A stretch of 64,000 bases of DNA, taken from Rhyacophila brunnea (taxonomy: Eukaryota; Arthropoda; Insecta; Trichoptera; Rhyacophilidae). The notes below the pieces were generated by a model, which was not told the origin of the DNA, searched no databases, and was given only the letters and a program-made list of their open reading frames with translations. The stretch covers positions 1,984,001 to 2,048,000 of the forward strand of contig JAGYXB010001010.1 in assembly GCA_022495005.1 (NCBI GenBank), read 5' to 3'. The position numbers and the translations under genes are program-made. This document shows, piece after piece, positions 9,975 to 23,701 of this stretch; within the stretch, counting starts at the first letter, position 1, and each line of letters opens with the position of its first letter.

Positions 9975-10140
9975 TGATATTGAATTCTGGGTCTAGCCAA
10001 GAATTACACTATATTGTTCATTTTGTTTTTTGACTCTCTTTGGGCCTTATAGGTTGAGCAGGTGTCTAACATCAATTTATCGTAAAAATAAAATCCTGTA
10101 ATAAACCTCTTCGCAAAGCGATCTACATAGGATTGTCGGG
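9975..10140 (+). repeat. Decayed SINE, family A, head missing
   Basis: TTGAATTCTGGGTCTAGCC, then ATATTGTTCATTTTG, TATAGGTTGAGCAGGTGTCT and TATCGTAAAAATAAAATCCT align with the body of the family A copy at 52255..52385, including its characteristic AGGTTGAGCAAGTGGCTGAC block. It is considerably diverged. Confidence 0.6.
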
Positions 10141-11464
10141 ATAGTTAAAAAAAGGTTATTATATCAGTAACGTATTAAAAATGATTTTTTAATAAAAGGA
10201 CTTTAATGTTTTCAATGATATGTATTAAGCCATCTTCAATACTTTTTAAGATATGTTAATATTATATTTTTTTTGGAAGAGAAATTTAAATATATCATTT
10301 AAAGACAGCAAATTCAAACCGTTATCGTTTATACACTGAAATGTCTGTAAGAAAATTAATTAGTAAGTGTCTTGAGCTAAATTACATGTACCAATATCTA
10401 AAATCTAATGAATTATTAGACGTAATATACAAAACCTTTGCGTCACGTAAATAATGGACAAGCTAATAATTATTTCAATACCTAATAATTTATTAAACAA
10501 TTTTCTGACAGGCGTTTAAAATCACTTCTATGATAGCTTAATAACACGGTACTGCATTGTATCTAGTGGGTTATTTTGAAATTATTTTCACAAGTGTTTA
10601 CTAACAACCACGTGGTAGATTTTTATATTGAAAGGCATTATGTCTAATACAATGACATTAAACTATGATTGATGATTAAGTCTTGCATCATTATTTCCGG
10701 CCTTGTTTCAAAGTTAATGAAAATTTTTTTCAAACTCACGCAGTTATTATAAAGAATATTTTCTTTATGGTATTAATATTAAATAAATAAATGTAAATAA
10801 TGGATTGAAATGAAGTCAGCGGAAGTACGTGGCAACATAATGCAGAGAACCGTGATGAATGAAACCATCTGGGATATGCCTTCGGATAGGATAAGATGAT
10901 GACAAAATGATTTTAATTTATTCATTGTTCAATTAATACGATCAACCAGTGGTGAAGGGTGGAGGTAAGCTGTTAAGATCCGCCATAAATAGCGCACAAT
11001 AAACTTTTTTAGTCACACGTTTTTGTTTTTATTAAACCAAGACTACAAATTATTACGGCACAATTAATGGTGTTGGTTAGTTTAAAAAAAATCAAATAAA
11101 CCCTGCTAAAACCATGCGATAATAGATAATAGTCAAAAAATGTCTAAAATTATGCAATTAAATTATACATAACTTTGGATATTTTATATAAAAAATGAAC
11201 CATTAATTTGTGTAATGTGTATTCTTAATGCAATGAAAACAAAAATAAGTATGAATGAAAAAGTGTGCACAATTTTGTCGTATCGCCTAAAGGCCCTAAT
11301 GTATACCAAAACTATTATGATTTGGTTAAGGCAGGGTTTAATTCGTTTTAAAAAACTATAATATGTAAATTGTAGTCTTTGTTCAATAAAAATAAATACC
11401 TATGACTAACAAAGTTTAATGTGCACTATTTATAGCGGATCTTAACAGCCTACCTACACCCTTC
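10141..11464. other. AT-rich DNA with one LINE end fragment
   Basis: Only AT-rich sequence with no gene, apart from a short LINE 3' end at 10800..10895 listed separately. Confidence 0.45.
10800..10895 (+). pseudogene. LINE 3'-end fragment
   Basis: TGAAGTCAGCGGAAGTACGT, then GGCAACATAATGCAGAGAACC and ATGATGAC correspond to the last part of the reverse-transcriptase frame and tail seen complete at 63785..63895 (GGAAGTTAATGGCAACGCAA ... GATGATGAT). Very short and dead. Confidence 0.55.
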
Positions 11465-11590
11465 GCTACTGCTATCAACTGAGAGTGCATGATAGAATTT
11501 AAGTTAAATTCTACTTATTAATTGGAAATACATTTTGATTTAACTCAAATGGAATAGTATAGAACTTAAATCAATTATAATTTAAGTACT
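11465..11590. repeat. Foldback fragment of the ribozyme-bearing repeat, second example
   Basis: The complement of 11465..11510 reads AGAATTTAACTTAAATTC and on, like the sequence downstream of the ribozyme at 62 kb. Then at about 11545 the same family restarts in plus orientation as ACTCAAATGGAATAGTAT. This is the same head-to-head arrangement as 3080..3195, but more diverged. Confidence 0.55.
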
Positions 11591-11873
11591 TATTTTTTAT
11601 ACAATATGAATATTATTATTCACCAATTTTAGTAATGTATAAAATGCATTACCATGGAAACCTCCAGTAAACTCACATGTTAAAAATAATGCTAGAAAAA
11701 ACGTGGACCAAGTGAGATTTGATTACACATCTATCGCATGCTGGGCGAAATCTAAATTTTTAATCAGTGATTGAGTGATTTTAATTTTAAAATGGGTAGG
11801 TACATAAAGAAACTACTCAAAGTAAATGTTATATTAGTATTTACATCGGACCGTGAAAAATGTAAACCCGTAT

Positions 11874-12383
11874 TATAATTATACATCACCATCATCAGGG
11901 GTGCGACAACCCGGTTTGGGTCCTGGCCTCCTCCAACAGCTTCCTTCATCTGTCCCTATCCAGTGTGGCCGCTTTTCAATTCGGTACCTCTAGAATACGG
12001 CAGTCACTGGCAGCTCCATCCAACCAGCGAATCTTTGGCCTGCCTCTTCTTTTACGCCCTATTGGATTACTGGACATCACTCTCTTTGTCGGTTCATTGT
12101 CATTCATACGGTGCACATGACCTAGCCATCGCAGTCTCACAATCTTAATTGATTAAACTGCGCTGCATTCTTCGTACAGCCCGTAGAGCTCAGCATTATA
12201 TTTTCTCCTCCAATTGGTGCCGTCCTTGATCGGTCCGTATATAAGGCGGAGAATTTTTCTTTCAAAGATGTTCAGGGCTCGTTCATTTCGCAGAGTTAAT
12301 GTCCAAGTTTTCGATGCGTAGGTGAGCACTGGCTTAACAAGTGTCTTGTAAAGAGTGCTTTTAGTTCGGCTATAATTATACAT
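11874..12383 (-). pseudogene. 5'-truncated LINE insertion with 13-bp TSD
   Basis: The insertion occupies 11887..12370 between perfect 13-bp direct repeats TATAATTATACAT (11874..11886 and 12371..12383), the signature of target-primed reverse transcription. The minus-strand frame 12153..12383 includes LVKPVLTYASKTWTL, NIFERKILRLIYGP and WRRKYNAELYGLY. These match the region downstream of the reverse-transcriptase fingers and palm in insect endonuclease/reverse-transcriptase elements. The minus-strand 3' end finishes in CCTGATGATGGTG, a GAT-type tail like other copies here. Only about 0.48 kb of a multi-kilobase element was inserted. Confidence 0.85.
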
Positions 12384-13794
12384 AGTAACTAAATAATATG
12401 TCGAAAGACGAAATCCAGGTCACTTATATACCTATGGGATATAATAAAGTTTTAATTAATAATTTTTAGTTTAATTTTTGTATGTTATGTAGGCTCCTCG
12501 TAGATTTTAATATACGTCTTTGAAAAGTAATCACTATCAAAGGTTCTAAAATTTTTCATCATATGCATCCGCCATTCATTTCACAACGCTGTATATAACA
12601 ATATTTAATTTCATAGGTATACGAAAATTACAAATAATTTTCCTCGCCGGTGTATAACTTCTCCGCAATTTAATTTGTACATCTGTTTGAAATACCAGCA
12701 GGTTGTAATTTTTCCATACTTCGCATTAAGTCAAAAGAAATAAAGGAATTTTCGCAGTTACGCCGGTGCTCGGTTACTCGGTTGGTTACTTTGGGTACAT
12801 TGAAAGGCTTGTTGAATACCTTCAATGTAAAAATCTGACGAGAATATCCTTTTGAATCCGTGAAACTAATGAGGCAAAACTCGTCGGATCCAAACAAAGA
12901 GATGTATATTAAATTATTTCTCTTATAATATTTCGTAAATATTTTACAGAAGTATTAGTACAACAAGAAACTAATAATAATATTCATTTCGATAAATTTA
13001 ATATTGTTGCTTAACTTAATGTTATTAATATATTTTTTCTTTTTATCATTATTCTGTTTCTAGAACCGTGATCATTTAGGTGTCCAACCATTTGGACACC
13101 TATGATTTCGTTATCTAGGCTACATTGAATTGTCTTCGATCATACTAATTTAAATAATATGTACCTAATAATAAAATACAACTATATTATGGTTCATTAT
13201 ATATTATGTAATAAAACATTATTTATGTTTATTAATGGAGTCAGCGTTTACTTGGTAGAATTCTATTTTACAAAATGATAATATAAATTATTTATGTTCT
13301 AATAATTTTTATTGTAAAATTAAAAAAAAAAATGTGCAATAATTGACCTTAAATAGCGATGATTTTTCCAGAGATCGTGAAATCTGATCTCAAATGAATG
13401 TAAATTTTAAAAAATTGGTGTGTGTACTTATGTACGCGCGTTAGAAGTTATACTTCTTTGGCGTAACAAAACAAAAAAACAAAAACAAAACTTGTGATAA
13501 CCTAGATTCTTTGACTAGCTTTTAATTATCTTGTTAAATTACACACTCAAGAAAAGGGACCGCTTATTGGAACGCCGTTGGCTTATATCTATACACTTTA
13601 ACTTATATTACTGAATTATATAATGGTTTGTCGTAGTTTTTATTTTTAAAGTACCAACTGTCACTCTGACGTTTAGTCGTTTGTTTACGTAAGGAATTGT
13701 AAATGGCCGACAATAATAAATTCGCTGCTTAGGCAACGGAACAATTCTAAACTATAATATTATACTGAATCATCACGATTGCAGTATAATACTG
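12384..13794. other. AT-rich DNA with one hairpin
   Basis: No gene recognised. 12670..12897 is open on the minus strand for 75 codons but shows no known domain. The hairpin at 13071..13106 is listed separately. Confidence 0.45.
13071..13106. repeat. Perfect short hairpin
   Basis: TAGGTGTCCAA and TTGGACACCTA pair perfectly over 11 bp around a 4-base loop. After a 2-base bulge the stem resumes with ATCAT/ATGAT. It is too short for an ordinary miRNA precursor. It may be a MITE relic or a protein-binding palindrome. Confidence 0.6.
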
Positions 13795-13930
13795 TGGCGT
13801 AAACGTAGTGCGTTAGGCTGATAACCGAACAATCGGTGGTTCGAATCCAATCGAGTGCGTTTTTTTTCGTGTGAAAAAATAAGTTATGTCTTACATATCA
13901 CACGTCAAAAATACACTCTGATCTGATTTC
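13795..13930 (+). repeat. tRNA-derived SINE, family E
   Basis: The A-box-like TAGTGCGTTAGGCTG, then B box GGTTCGAATCC at the expected spacing, a T-rich stretch, and a tail GTGAAAAAATAAGTTATGTC. The tRNA-like fold is imperfect and the tail differs from families A to D. Only one copy was seen. Confidence 0.6.
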
Positions 13931-16900
13931 CCAAACGCGCCAAAAGAAGTATAACTTCAAAAATACGTTATTAATTAATTAATAAATATTAGACAATGAA
14001 AGTACAAATTTGCAGAGATCCTAACGTCAGCTAGGTATCAAGTTATATGTACCTATAATTATTATTGGTGCCTTGATTAAAAATACAAAAGCCGATATTA
14101 ACGTAATTTGAGAAACTCTTCAGTTGTATGACTAGAGTTGCCACTTCATAACGTTGCACTCCATCTCTAGGATGGAAATATTATTCTAAAAATATTTTTT
14201 TATATTATCAATTGATTTATCTATTATTACATATTATATTAATACAAGTGGATTTCATTAATTAATGATATTCAAATTTTGATCTAATTTTATCAAATAA
14301 TCAGGCAAAGAAGCGTATTAGTGTAGTAAAAAGTGCAAAAATAGTGCAAAGTTATAAAGCATAAAACAGGTAGCACATGTTTTTGGGGTGTTTTCAAATT
14401 ATGTGAGTATGGTAAATAAATAATATTCTCATAATAATGTTCATCAATATAATGTTCTCAAATCTTGTAAATTATTCATAGAATATTTTTTTTTTCAATA
14501 GAAAAATAAGCCTAGATACCCATAGTATCAACGAAAACTTCATTCGATAATATCTACATAATATTTAGACTAAATAAAATAATTATACTAAACTAAAATG
14601 TCTCGGTATATATTATTTTTTACCATGACTGTGAAATATTTTTATTGCTCCAGTGTTACATTATAATTTACAGTGCTGTTCTCATTTTGTTTGAAAATCA
14701 ATAAAACTCAACCATTAATTATTTCTTACTAATTTGCTGTTGTATTGCTACCTTTTTGATATTGATGTGTTTAGTTCGAGATCATAAATCATATGCGTGT
14801 TTTTATATTAAAGTGGATTTGCAGTGCGTTCGCAATTTAGTCATTATATTATATATTATGTCTATTGTTTTTTCATAGATTCATTAAACAATCTCGCATT
14901 AAAATGTGATCAAGGATAAGTATGTTATTGAAGTACCTATCACAATGCTATAGTTTATCCTCACTTCCGTGACTTGATTATACTAAGTGGATGGTATCAT
15001 GGCCATTGCTCCAAGACTAAAGAATGCATTGCATATTAGAACGGATAATGAAGAACATCTAGGGTTATCACATCAAAGCTTTTGATATACTTACGTACTT
15101 AATTAACTTGTCCAAAATCATGTAACTTTCCTCCAAAACATTGCAATGGAAGTTGTTCAGTTATTTGCATTTAACTGCTCCTCTTAAGTGTATATTATTA
15201 TAACATATGATAACAGGCCAGCATTTGGCTGGGGTCCTACATGAAACTTTAAGATTAGCCAACTCTTCAGCCTTATCTTGCATCTTAGAATATCGCCGTT
15301 TAGCTGATTAAATACATTCCAAAAATAGTTGATATTTTAGTAGAAAGTGATTTATTAGCACTATCCAGGCATTCTATTCTATCTTTTCACTATTTTTATT
15401 AGTCTTTTCTCTTACTTTGAGCTTTTTACGTTGTGGGGTTGATAAGGTGGAGGAGATAAAGTCACTGTTGCTTGGATGTTGTTAGGGGAGAGTTTGTTTA
15501 TCGTTACAAGAATAATTATATACAATAAAAAAGATGACAGCATGAAGATATAATCGCGGGTAAGGATGTACTGGTGAGAACGATGTGATTGAGAGATTGA
15601 TTATATTAATGAACTGAGTTGAGTGAAATGACGGTTGACTATATCGAGTGATGGACTCGATGAGTTAGTGAGGATTTATGGATTGTCCTTCTTATTTATA
15701 CTGATGCAGTCCATATATTACAAGAGACATTGTCGCAATTAACAAATCATTATAGACACTACTGATCCAGTAATTATTGAGAAAATGCTGACAATCGTTT
15801 TCCGCTCCATTGTTTTGTTTTGAAAACAAAACATACATATTAAAGTATGTCACCCATGTAATGGTGAGTGGTATGATTTTTACAATGAAGTATGTATCAT
15901 TTGGCCATGCGTTACCTTGCTTGTGTCAACGTTAACTAATATTATTATTCATTTTTTATTTGGTCATAAGCTTTATTTTGCTACTAACCTTAACTATTCC
16001 GGTGATTTATTATACAATAAAAATTGATATTAACCCATGAAAAATATGTAAAAAGAAAGTACGTATATTGGCTATGCAATTTTAAAACTAAAATCACAAT
16101 ATTATTTATAGTAAGTATAGAAAAGCGAAAATTAAAAGCATTTTGGTCATCAAAATATGACATTAGTCGATACTGTAATAATAAAATGACTCACTTACTA
16201 CAATAATAACCGGACAGAATTCACAAGAAATTTTATCTATTCAAATAATGTGTAGTAATGTAATATTTGGTGCAAGAATAGACTCATTGTATAGAGAAGT
16301 TGTTCAGTGGCTAACTTTATAAAAAAAAATGTGTTGAAATATCCAACTACCTACTGCAAATTGTAAAGGCACTCTTAATATACTTTGACTAAGTGAGGAC
16401 AAGACATTATGATTTATGTTTCTTTAATTTACTAATACTCTTTCGGTGAGTGGAAAATTGATGAAAACACGGTATTATTACCAAATTGAAAAGTTTAGAA
16501 AAATACGACTTATACAGTCAGACATGTTAAGAGAGGTTAATAACAGTATTCATCTACATCTACAAATATTAGTTATACATGAATGCGTGTATATAATATA
16601 CCTGAAAAGTTTTATCTTAATTGCTTTAGTATTTGACAACATAATGATATATTGCATGTATGGCATACTTCATTATATTAATGCAAATATTGTCAAAGTT
16701 CTTAACTAAATACTACATGCTTTTAAAACTTTACTAAACATTAATTCAAAATATATTATTATTCTGTCTAGCGAGGTTCAATGTTATGAAATTCAGTTTA
16801 AATTTTAATCTATCATCCATTAATTGAAAGGTTTTCAGAGCAGATCACTCGTTAAAACTTATAAAATAACCGATAAAACCTTTGGTGTACCAATATTTAA

Positions 16901-19900
16901 ATGTTTTGCAAATCTAAATCATAATCAATTTAGTTAATAAAATGGTCCACGTATTGATTAGGCAAGAATGTTTTATATTAAGCTTAAAATCGTGTAGTCC
17001 AAACGCAACTTTGAGGCTGGTCAGTTAATCTTAGGCACTTATCACCGATATTATCACACTTTATTGATTTAAAATTAAAACTTCATAATTTCAAAAGCGG
17101 CCGTTAAACACAGCCTTAATTTTATAGCTTGTTTTTAGTTTTCAAGGTGACCTCGATCGGATTATTTATGACATTAGACAATACAATGGGAAGCAAAAGC
17201 TTGACATACTATCCCCGAGGCAAACTTTTAATTTTTACTACGAAAACTCCATTATTGTTATCACAGTACATTTTAATGGGCTGAGTGGAAGAGTGTAACC
17301 TCAGGCAATTAATCAAAGCCGGCAGTGGAAATAAAAGATACAATTTTTAAGAAAAAATATAAATCTTATTAAATAATTATTAGTCGTATAAGAATGTGGC
17401 ATGGTCACGGAGTTTGAAATTAAATCACAAAAATGAGTGCACAGCTTGCTATCATCAATAAAAACTGTAGGAATGTGTTAATTTTTTGTTGTTGTATGAA
17501 AACTTATTGTAGGTACAACTTAAAGTTCGGTATTGAAATCGATTTAAAAATTAATATCTATAATATAAATACATAATTATAATACATATTCACACAAATA
17601 TATCTCATCCCCAAAGATTGTTATTTATATTAAAATTTTACAGCAAGATAATATTTTTTTGAGAAAAATACATAATAACAGTGTACATACATATAATTAA
17701 TAAATTATTCTATTCTCACTTCACAAATATAATGGTAAGTTCTACGTATATTATATATCATCATCAGTCAGTTTCAATGCATGTATAGACGTTCGATCTT
17801 GAGTTGTTGGTTGTGTAGATCTAACATCTATTAATTGTATGCAGAATGTTGCGTCCTGTGTGTGATGTTATATGTTCGGGGCATAATAGAAATAAGGCAC
17901 AGTGATGTATTTTCTTGATTTATATTGTAGCACTACATTCTAGATTGTACACGGCATTACGAATAGATATACAATGATATTGAGAGTTGATTACGTAGGA
18001 TTTTACATTATGAATTTTAATTGATTTTGGATATTCACGGAGTCGCGAGTGAATATCTTATTTCCGCTTAGTATTATTGTAGGTGCCATACAAATGACCA
18101 CAGACAAAAATACGTCAGTTGTAGAGTTGGGTAAACCTCTACACATCTTTAAAATCTCTCCATTCTTGTGCTTTTTATTCTTACCTATCACATAATTATT
18201 TACTACGATTTATAATATTTCGTCAATCTTATGATCCTAGTACGGTCTTTCGGTATTTTTATATCCTTTGAATACTACAAGATTATGGCATACGTCTGTT
18301 TGCTATTTTTTTATCTATAAATTTCCGGCCCATCTCCATTTAAGGATATTGGTTTACTTATCACATACTTTCGTTTGATTTCTTTCCCATTCGATATTTT
18401 TTTCTGACTTTCTACGTAATGTTTATTATTTTTATATTTTAAATACTCATATTATAAAAAAAGTCATCTTGTTAAAGAGAGAGATAATTTTAATTAACTC
18501 ACAAATATTCTGGTAGATCGGATATAAGAAATGCTTTTTTTTAAATCTTCCATTTCTTCGCAACGTTTTAATTATATATTGTGGCATAACGACCGATTCA
18601 AATAATGCTGATAGCGTTCCAGGAGAAAAAAATTTAAAGTGTGGTTAGGAATGGTTTTTACCTACTAGAGCAGCAGAGAATATATCCAAGATACCACTCG
18701 TAGATGTTAGGTTTTTAAGTGTTCAGTAAAAAAAAATGCTGAAAAATTAGAAAATATTTTGAAATTTAAAAGTCTTGAAAATCTTTGAATGCCACCAAAA
18801 CACCTCGAGATCTTAACTGCATTAGAGTGTATAAGATGTGTTTATAATTTTATTTATTGCGTCTCTCTTCTCGTTATGTGACGCCGTAAGTTTCTTAAAA
18901 GCTGTTTTGAAGTCTAATAAATACGATAGAGCTTGTCAGTGGAATCACCAGGACCGGTTAGGAGTTAGGAAGTTCAATAGTCTGGGGTCAATTTGGTTAT
19001 CACCATGCGCCGCTTAATATTCGGGAAAAAAACAACAAAATAATATACGAAAAACAAAATTTTCGGAGTTAATGACCTAAAACCTAATAAAAAATATTCA
19101 AAAAAAAAAAACACAATTTTAAACACCAATTTTAGACGATCGATTCGATAAAGTTTCATCTCGTATATTATAAACGTCAATAATTATTTATTCTTTAATT
19201 ATATAATAAAATAAACAATATCTTATGTGTAAATTTTCTGTACTTAGTAATGGATACTTACTGTAATTTAAAAAATAACTGTCGAAAAGGCGATCAATAT
19301 TACTCACATTTTTTTGATCCGGATGTCCAATTGAATTCCTTTTAAATCAAAAAAAAAATTGTATAACAGCATTGACCCTGTCAGTACTGACTCTGTTTTT
19401 TTAACACGTATAATTTTCAACCTCAACTGGAGCATTGTAAAAAAAAAGATAAGTGTATGTTCACGAATTTAGTATAATGTGTAGACATAGAGGCTGAGTC
19501 GTGACTTAAATGGTGTTTTGTCACTGTGGGGTTTGCCATGCTTTGAATGATTTATGATCGATCAGGGAGTTATTTTGATATGTTTTGTTATCCTTGTTGA
19601 AAAATTCCAAGGTCAACTACCTACTGGTTTCCATTAACGTGTTTGGCAGCTGGAAAATAAGTACACTGAAAATAGTAATGTGTCTATCTATGTATGTGTG
19701 TGTATGATATTTTTCAATGAGTAATTTACTTGAATGGATACAAGCGGATATTGGAAAATTGATTGATTTATTTTGTACTAGATTCTTAACGTACCGACAT
19801 CTGAAATTAACACAATTTTAATTATCAAGTAGGTACATACGTAATTGATTGTTTTTATCAAGTTACGTATTATTTGATTTTATTTATTTTTTAACTTGCC

Positions 19901-22480
19901 TCACTCTAAAAGTTTATTTATTTGGTCGGCATTTTGTTCTTATAATACCAAATATTTTTTTTAAATTAACCTTTTTTATTAAACCAGGTAATAATACAAG
20001 AGAGCATACTATCATGAGGTCTCTCAACATATCCAAGTCAAAGATGCAATATTGTACTAGACTTAGAAATGCTCCAACGGAGTCTCAACCTGGATTATGT
20101 TTTTTAAGCCAATCGGATTTCAGTATTAAAGAAAAGATAGATAATAATATATTATATAGTATTATAAACATCAACAGGGTATTATTATGGGATGCTTTCG
20201 TGTTCTATAATGGTGTAAAAATCCTGACGAACGACAGGAAGAACTATTGTGATACTAGAGCTTATAGTACTTTATGGTGAATGATATAGAACAGGACCTG
20301 GTTTCGATTCAAGGGTATGTAATTGATATTAGGTAGGTACATCCTTTTTACTCTTGAATCCGATCAAACACATTTATTTCCGTATTAATTTGTATTTATA
20401 CAATCAATAAACTAAAATTGTATGCGTATAAATAATTATGGAATAAATTTTTAGTTCACTCTCTCACCCCCAAAAAAAAAATAAGCCATGGGGAAGGTAC
20501 ATTTTTTGATTGTATGCTTGTTCTTGTTGGCATGGTTGATGGACAACTCAGATATAAGAATGCAAAAATCCTAATAAAAATGTTAGTTGCTTTTGCTGGA
20601 GGATAGCGGATCTTGCTAAAAAGGCGCAAATTTCAAATAAAAATCGAACTTGCTCAGTCATAATAGTTGACGCGTATTGCCGATGTATTATTACGATTGT
20701 AATAAACTGTATTCAGATATATTTGTTACGCTTACATGGTAGTCTTCAATCACACCGTATATAATATGTATTAAATTGCATGAATGCGGAATAAATATAA
20801 ACCACTGAGTACTTTAATTCGTGCATAGTTTCATTGAGTGATTTTATGCCATTCATAATAATGATAAGAATACACTGGTATAGATTGTGGCTCTACTAGT
20901 ACCTTTCTCTAGTAAGAACTGTTTCTGTCAGTTTAATTGTATGTTGTTATCTATGGTTTTAGTATATGATGTTTTCTACAACCTGTCAACTACGAAGTGA
21001 ATATACCTTTATAAGTTGGTTGTTTTTTTTTATTAAAACAATATTTATTTTAAGTACGTACCTAATTAAAGAGCAATATAAGGCTCATTCGAATTATTTA
21101 ATTTTCTACAGTCATTCAATATTAAAACTGATAGATATTTTTTGTAATTTTTGTTTTTACGTACTAAAATATAATAAAGCTGCATATTTTTTACATCTAC
21201 TATTAATTTATAAATTATACAATGCACTTCCAACGGTGATTGATTTTTTTGTCTAAATCTTATGAAATTTCATTATATTTTTAATTGTCTACCAATATAA
21301 TCTTTTCAGTGTTTCTTTTTTATAATTTTATTTTATTTATTTATAGTGAATAAACAAATTCTATAGTTAAAGTCCTTGGTATTTGTATGGCAATATAATG
21401 AGTATGGTTTTAGGTTCGTGACTTGCTTTTTTTACAATTATTATTTTAAATTCCTAACATTCTTAAGTCATAATTATTATATCAATGAACATAATGAAGG
21501 ATATTTTATGATGATTTCTTTATTTGAGTTGATGGCAAGTGGTTTTAAAATATTTCATTCAAAATTAAATATCTACAAACGCATTATAAATAGAGAAATA
21601 GCTATTATTATTATATTTTTCATACTAAATAATATATTTACGTAAGCAAATGGGAAAAAATGTAATAATAGTAGCTGTCTAGTCGGAAATAATATAAAAT
21701 AAAGTTAATGGTTTCTATTAAAAATGTATATAGTATATAGCTATATCCTTAATAATAATAATCGACAGCAATTTAAATTGCTGTAAACTTCTTTCGATGC
21801 CCAAGGAAAACAGTTGGATAAAAGATTTTTAATAATATTAATTATTGTTTATTCACAACGAAATATTAAAAATTAAATTTACGAATGTAACATAGTTTAT
21901 TGATGATACATGACTTGGAAAATCTCTAGATTTTTTCGTTTATGGTATTCAAATATTTAAAGACTATTTATTTTAATGTCCAATGCTATCAATCCAATTG
22001 TCCTCATTATATAATACATTTATTATGATCAAAGGGTATAAATACTTTCAACCATATCAGTTAGCTGTTTATTATAGATCTCGATTCATCGATGGCTTAA
22101 TTATTACTATAAATTTTAAGCGTTGCATTTTTTTATCTTACTTATATTTTATCATTATTCATCAAAAAATGTAACTATCAAAATTCTCAAAAATATTGCT
22201 ACTAGAAAAATTATAGAATTCAACTTATAACTGAGTGGGATTAAAATACACATATTTTTCTTGTTGAATGATCGCTCTAACATTGAGCTAAACTTGTGGA
22301 TTTTGTACATATACTAATATTGTAATCTGAAGATGCCTTAGTTTAAATGAAATGAATTTAATAGATTTAATTAATTAATTTGATTCAAAGATAATGGTTA
22401 CTTGCGATATCTTTGCTCGGATTTAAAGATGTAGCACTATTTAAAAAAAAATAGAACAGTTATTTTTTAAGCTATATGTG
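13931..22480. other. 8.5 kb of AT-rich DNA without recognisable genes
   Basis: No transposase, reverse-transcriptase or splice-flanked exon was found. The longest open frame is 19849..20280 (+, 143 codons): it starts with a hydrophobic, T-rich stretch (FDFIYFLTCLTLKVYLF) and continues with a less biased part (TIMRSLNISKSKMQYCTRL). It has no domain I recognise and may be chance. Segments near 16990..17340 (AAGCGGCCG, CCCCGAGGC, repeated TAATTAA/TTTATGAC-like sites) look like regulatory DNA. A palindrome lies at 15811..15833. Confidence 0.4.
15811..15833. repeat. 11-bp palindrome
   Basis: TGTTTTGTTTT and AAAACAAAACA are perfectly complementary around a single G. It stands alone, with no flanking element recognised. 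Confidence 0.5.
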
Positions 22481-22875
22481 TGGTGAAATCTCGAAAAATC
22501 GAATGTATCATTGTATGTGTCAGAGATTTTTAAAGAATACAATTTTGTACGGAACACCTTCAGAACCAGCGTTGCAAACTTAGTCCATTGCCAAATACAG
22601 CATTTTACGAAGTGTCGCACTCTTTGGCAGCATCCGGAACACATGTCCCAGCAATGTAAATTGTCTCTCTGTGATAACCTCAATTACCGAGAGCTGCTGT
22701 GTCCGCTCCCGAATTTAGATACTGATAACGTGGTCGTACCAATGTACCCATAAGATTCGGCAGAAACATCAATTCTCAAAGCTCAAAAGCCGAGACCTTT
22801 GAAGCTTAGTAAGATGCCATGTCTCACAGCAGTACAGGAGCATAGGCGCGATGAATAAACGACATTTTGTAGAAT
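22481..22875 (-). pseudogene. Decayed LINE reverse-transcriptase C-terminal fragment
   Basis: On the minus strand, CETWHLTKLQRSRLLSFE, CFCRILWVHW, then QFTLLGHVFRMLPKS appear across two frames. They correspond to the Y-G-x-E-T-W-x-L-T, E-x-W-x-x-R-x-x-L and L-x-GH-x-x-R-M landmarks of non-LTR elements. Stops and frameshifts show it is dead. It is a different subfamily from the copies at 12 kb and 60.6 kb. Confidence 0.65.
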
Positions 22876-23701
22876 ACCCAAATAAAAAAATATCTTAGCA
22901 ATATAAATATATATATTTAATAAAATTGTTTTTGAACATAGCTTTTTTTAAATATTGTATTCAATAAAAGTGATCATGACGTGTCCAATGAAAAAGTTTT
23001 ATCATTCAATTTGTTACTATGTATTGTTGTAGAAATGTACATTTTGTATAAATAACAGGCGAAACCGATCCGGATCGTTATTTAATTTTGTGGAATTTCA
23101 TACATATTATTGTAGTAATTAAAATAAGATACAGTGTTCTAAATTCCACTCGGTTCCAAGCAAGTGGAATAAGTACTAAATATGGTATTTCATAATATAA
23201 TTAATTTAATAGTATTTCCACCAGTTCAAATAAAAACACCATAATATAAAAAATCCAAATAATTGTCTTTTACTTTATTATGCAACACGTAATTTCTTTG
23301 AGTTGCCGATTGTTAGTTTAGAAACAACAAATTCTACTTTAAACCAATATGACATGTTTTTTTGAAACGTCAGATCCTAGACATTTTTTTTTAATTTTGA
23401 GAAAATATAGCAATTTTTTACCAACTCAATATTTTTTTTATCCTATCTGGGTAAATAAATGTCGGCCCGAAATATCAGGTCCGAAGCAATTTTGTTAATC
23501 ACCTGTTTATAATAACATTATAATAACTACCTATTCAGAAAAGATACATGCGTTGATAGCTCGAAGTAGTACATAGATATACCTACAATGATTTAAGTTT
23601 TCCAAGCACGTACATAAATAAGAATTATAGCCCAGCGTCTTGATGTTTATTTGACCAAACTAATAGCAAACGTCAATCAGTGGCAATCAGTCTGAGTGAA
23701 G
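22876..23701. other. AT-rich DNA with one repeat fragment
   Basis: Nothing coding. A repeat fragment at 23055..23180 is listed separately. Confidence 0.45.
23055..23180 (+). repeat. Fragment related to the 6.9-kb foldback
   Basis: GGCGAAACCGATCCGGATCG resembles the 3' part of a hammerhead: GAAA followed by a self-pairing stem III. The segment ends with AAGTGGAATAAGTACT, as in the arms at 6853..7106. No CUGANGA core lies upstream, so any ribozyme is lost. Confidence 0.4.

Noticed and set aside
19849..20280. 143-codon open frame as a gene
   Set aside because: It is the longest non-transposon frame, but the start is a low-complexity hydrophobic stretch caused by T-rich DNA, no domain is recognisable and no splice or promoter support is seen. 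Mentioned only inside the gap entry.
22325..22345. CTGAAGATGCC as a fourth ribozyme copy
   Set aside because: The match ends after these 11 bases, and neither the GAAA core nor stem I partners are present.
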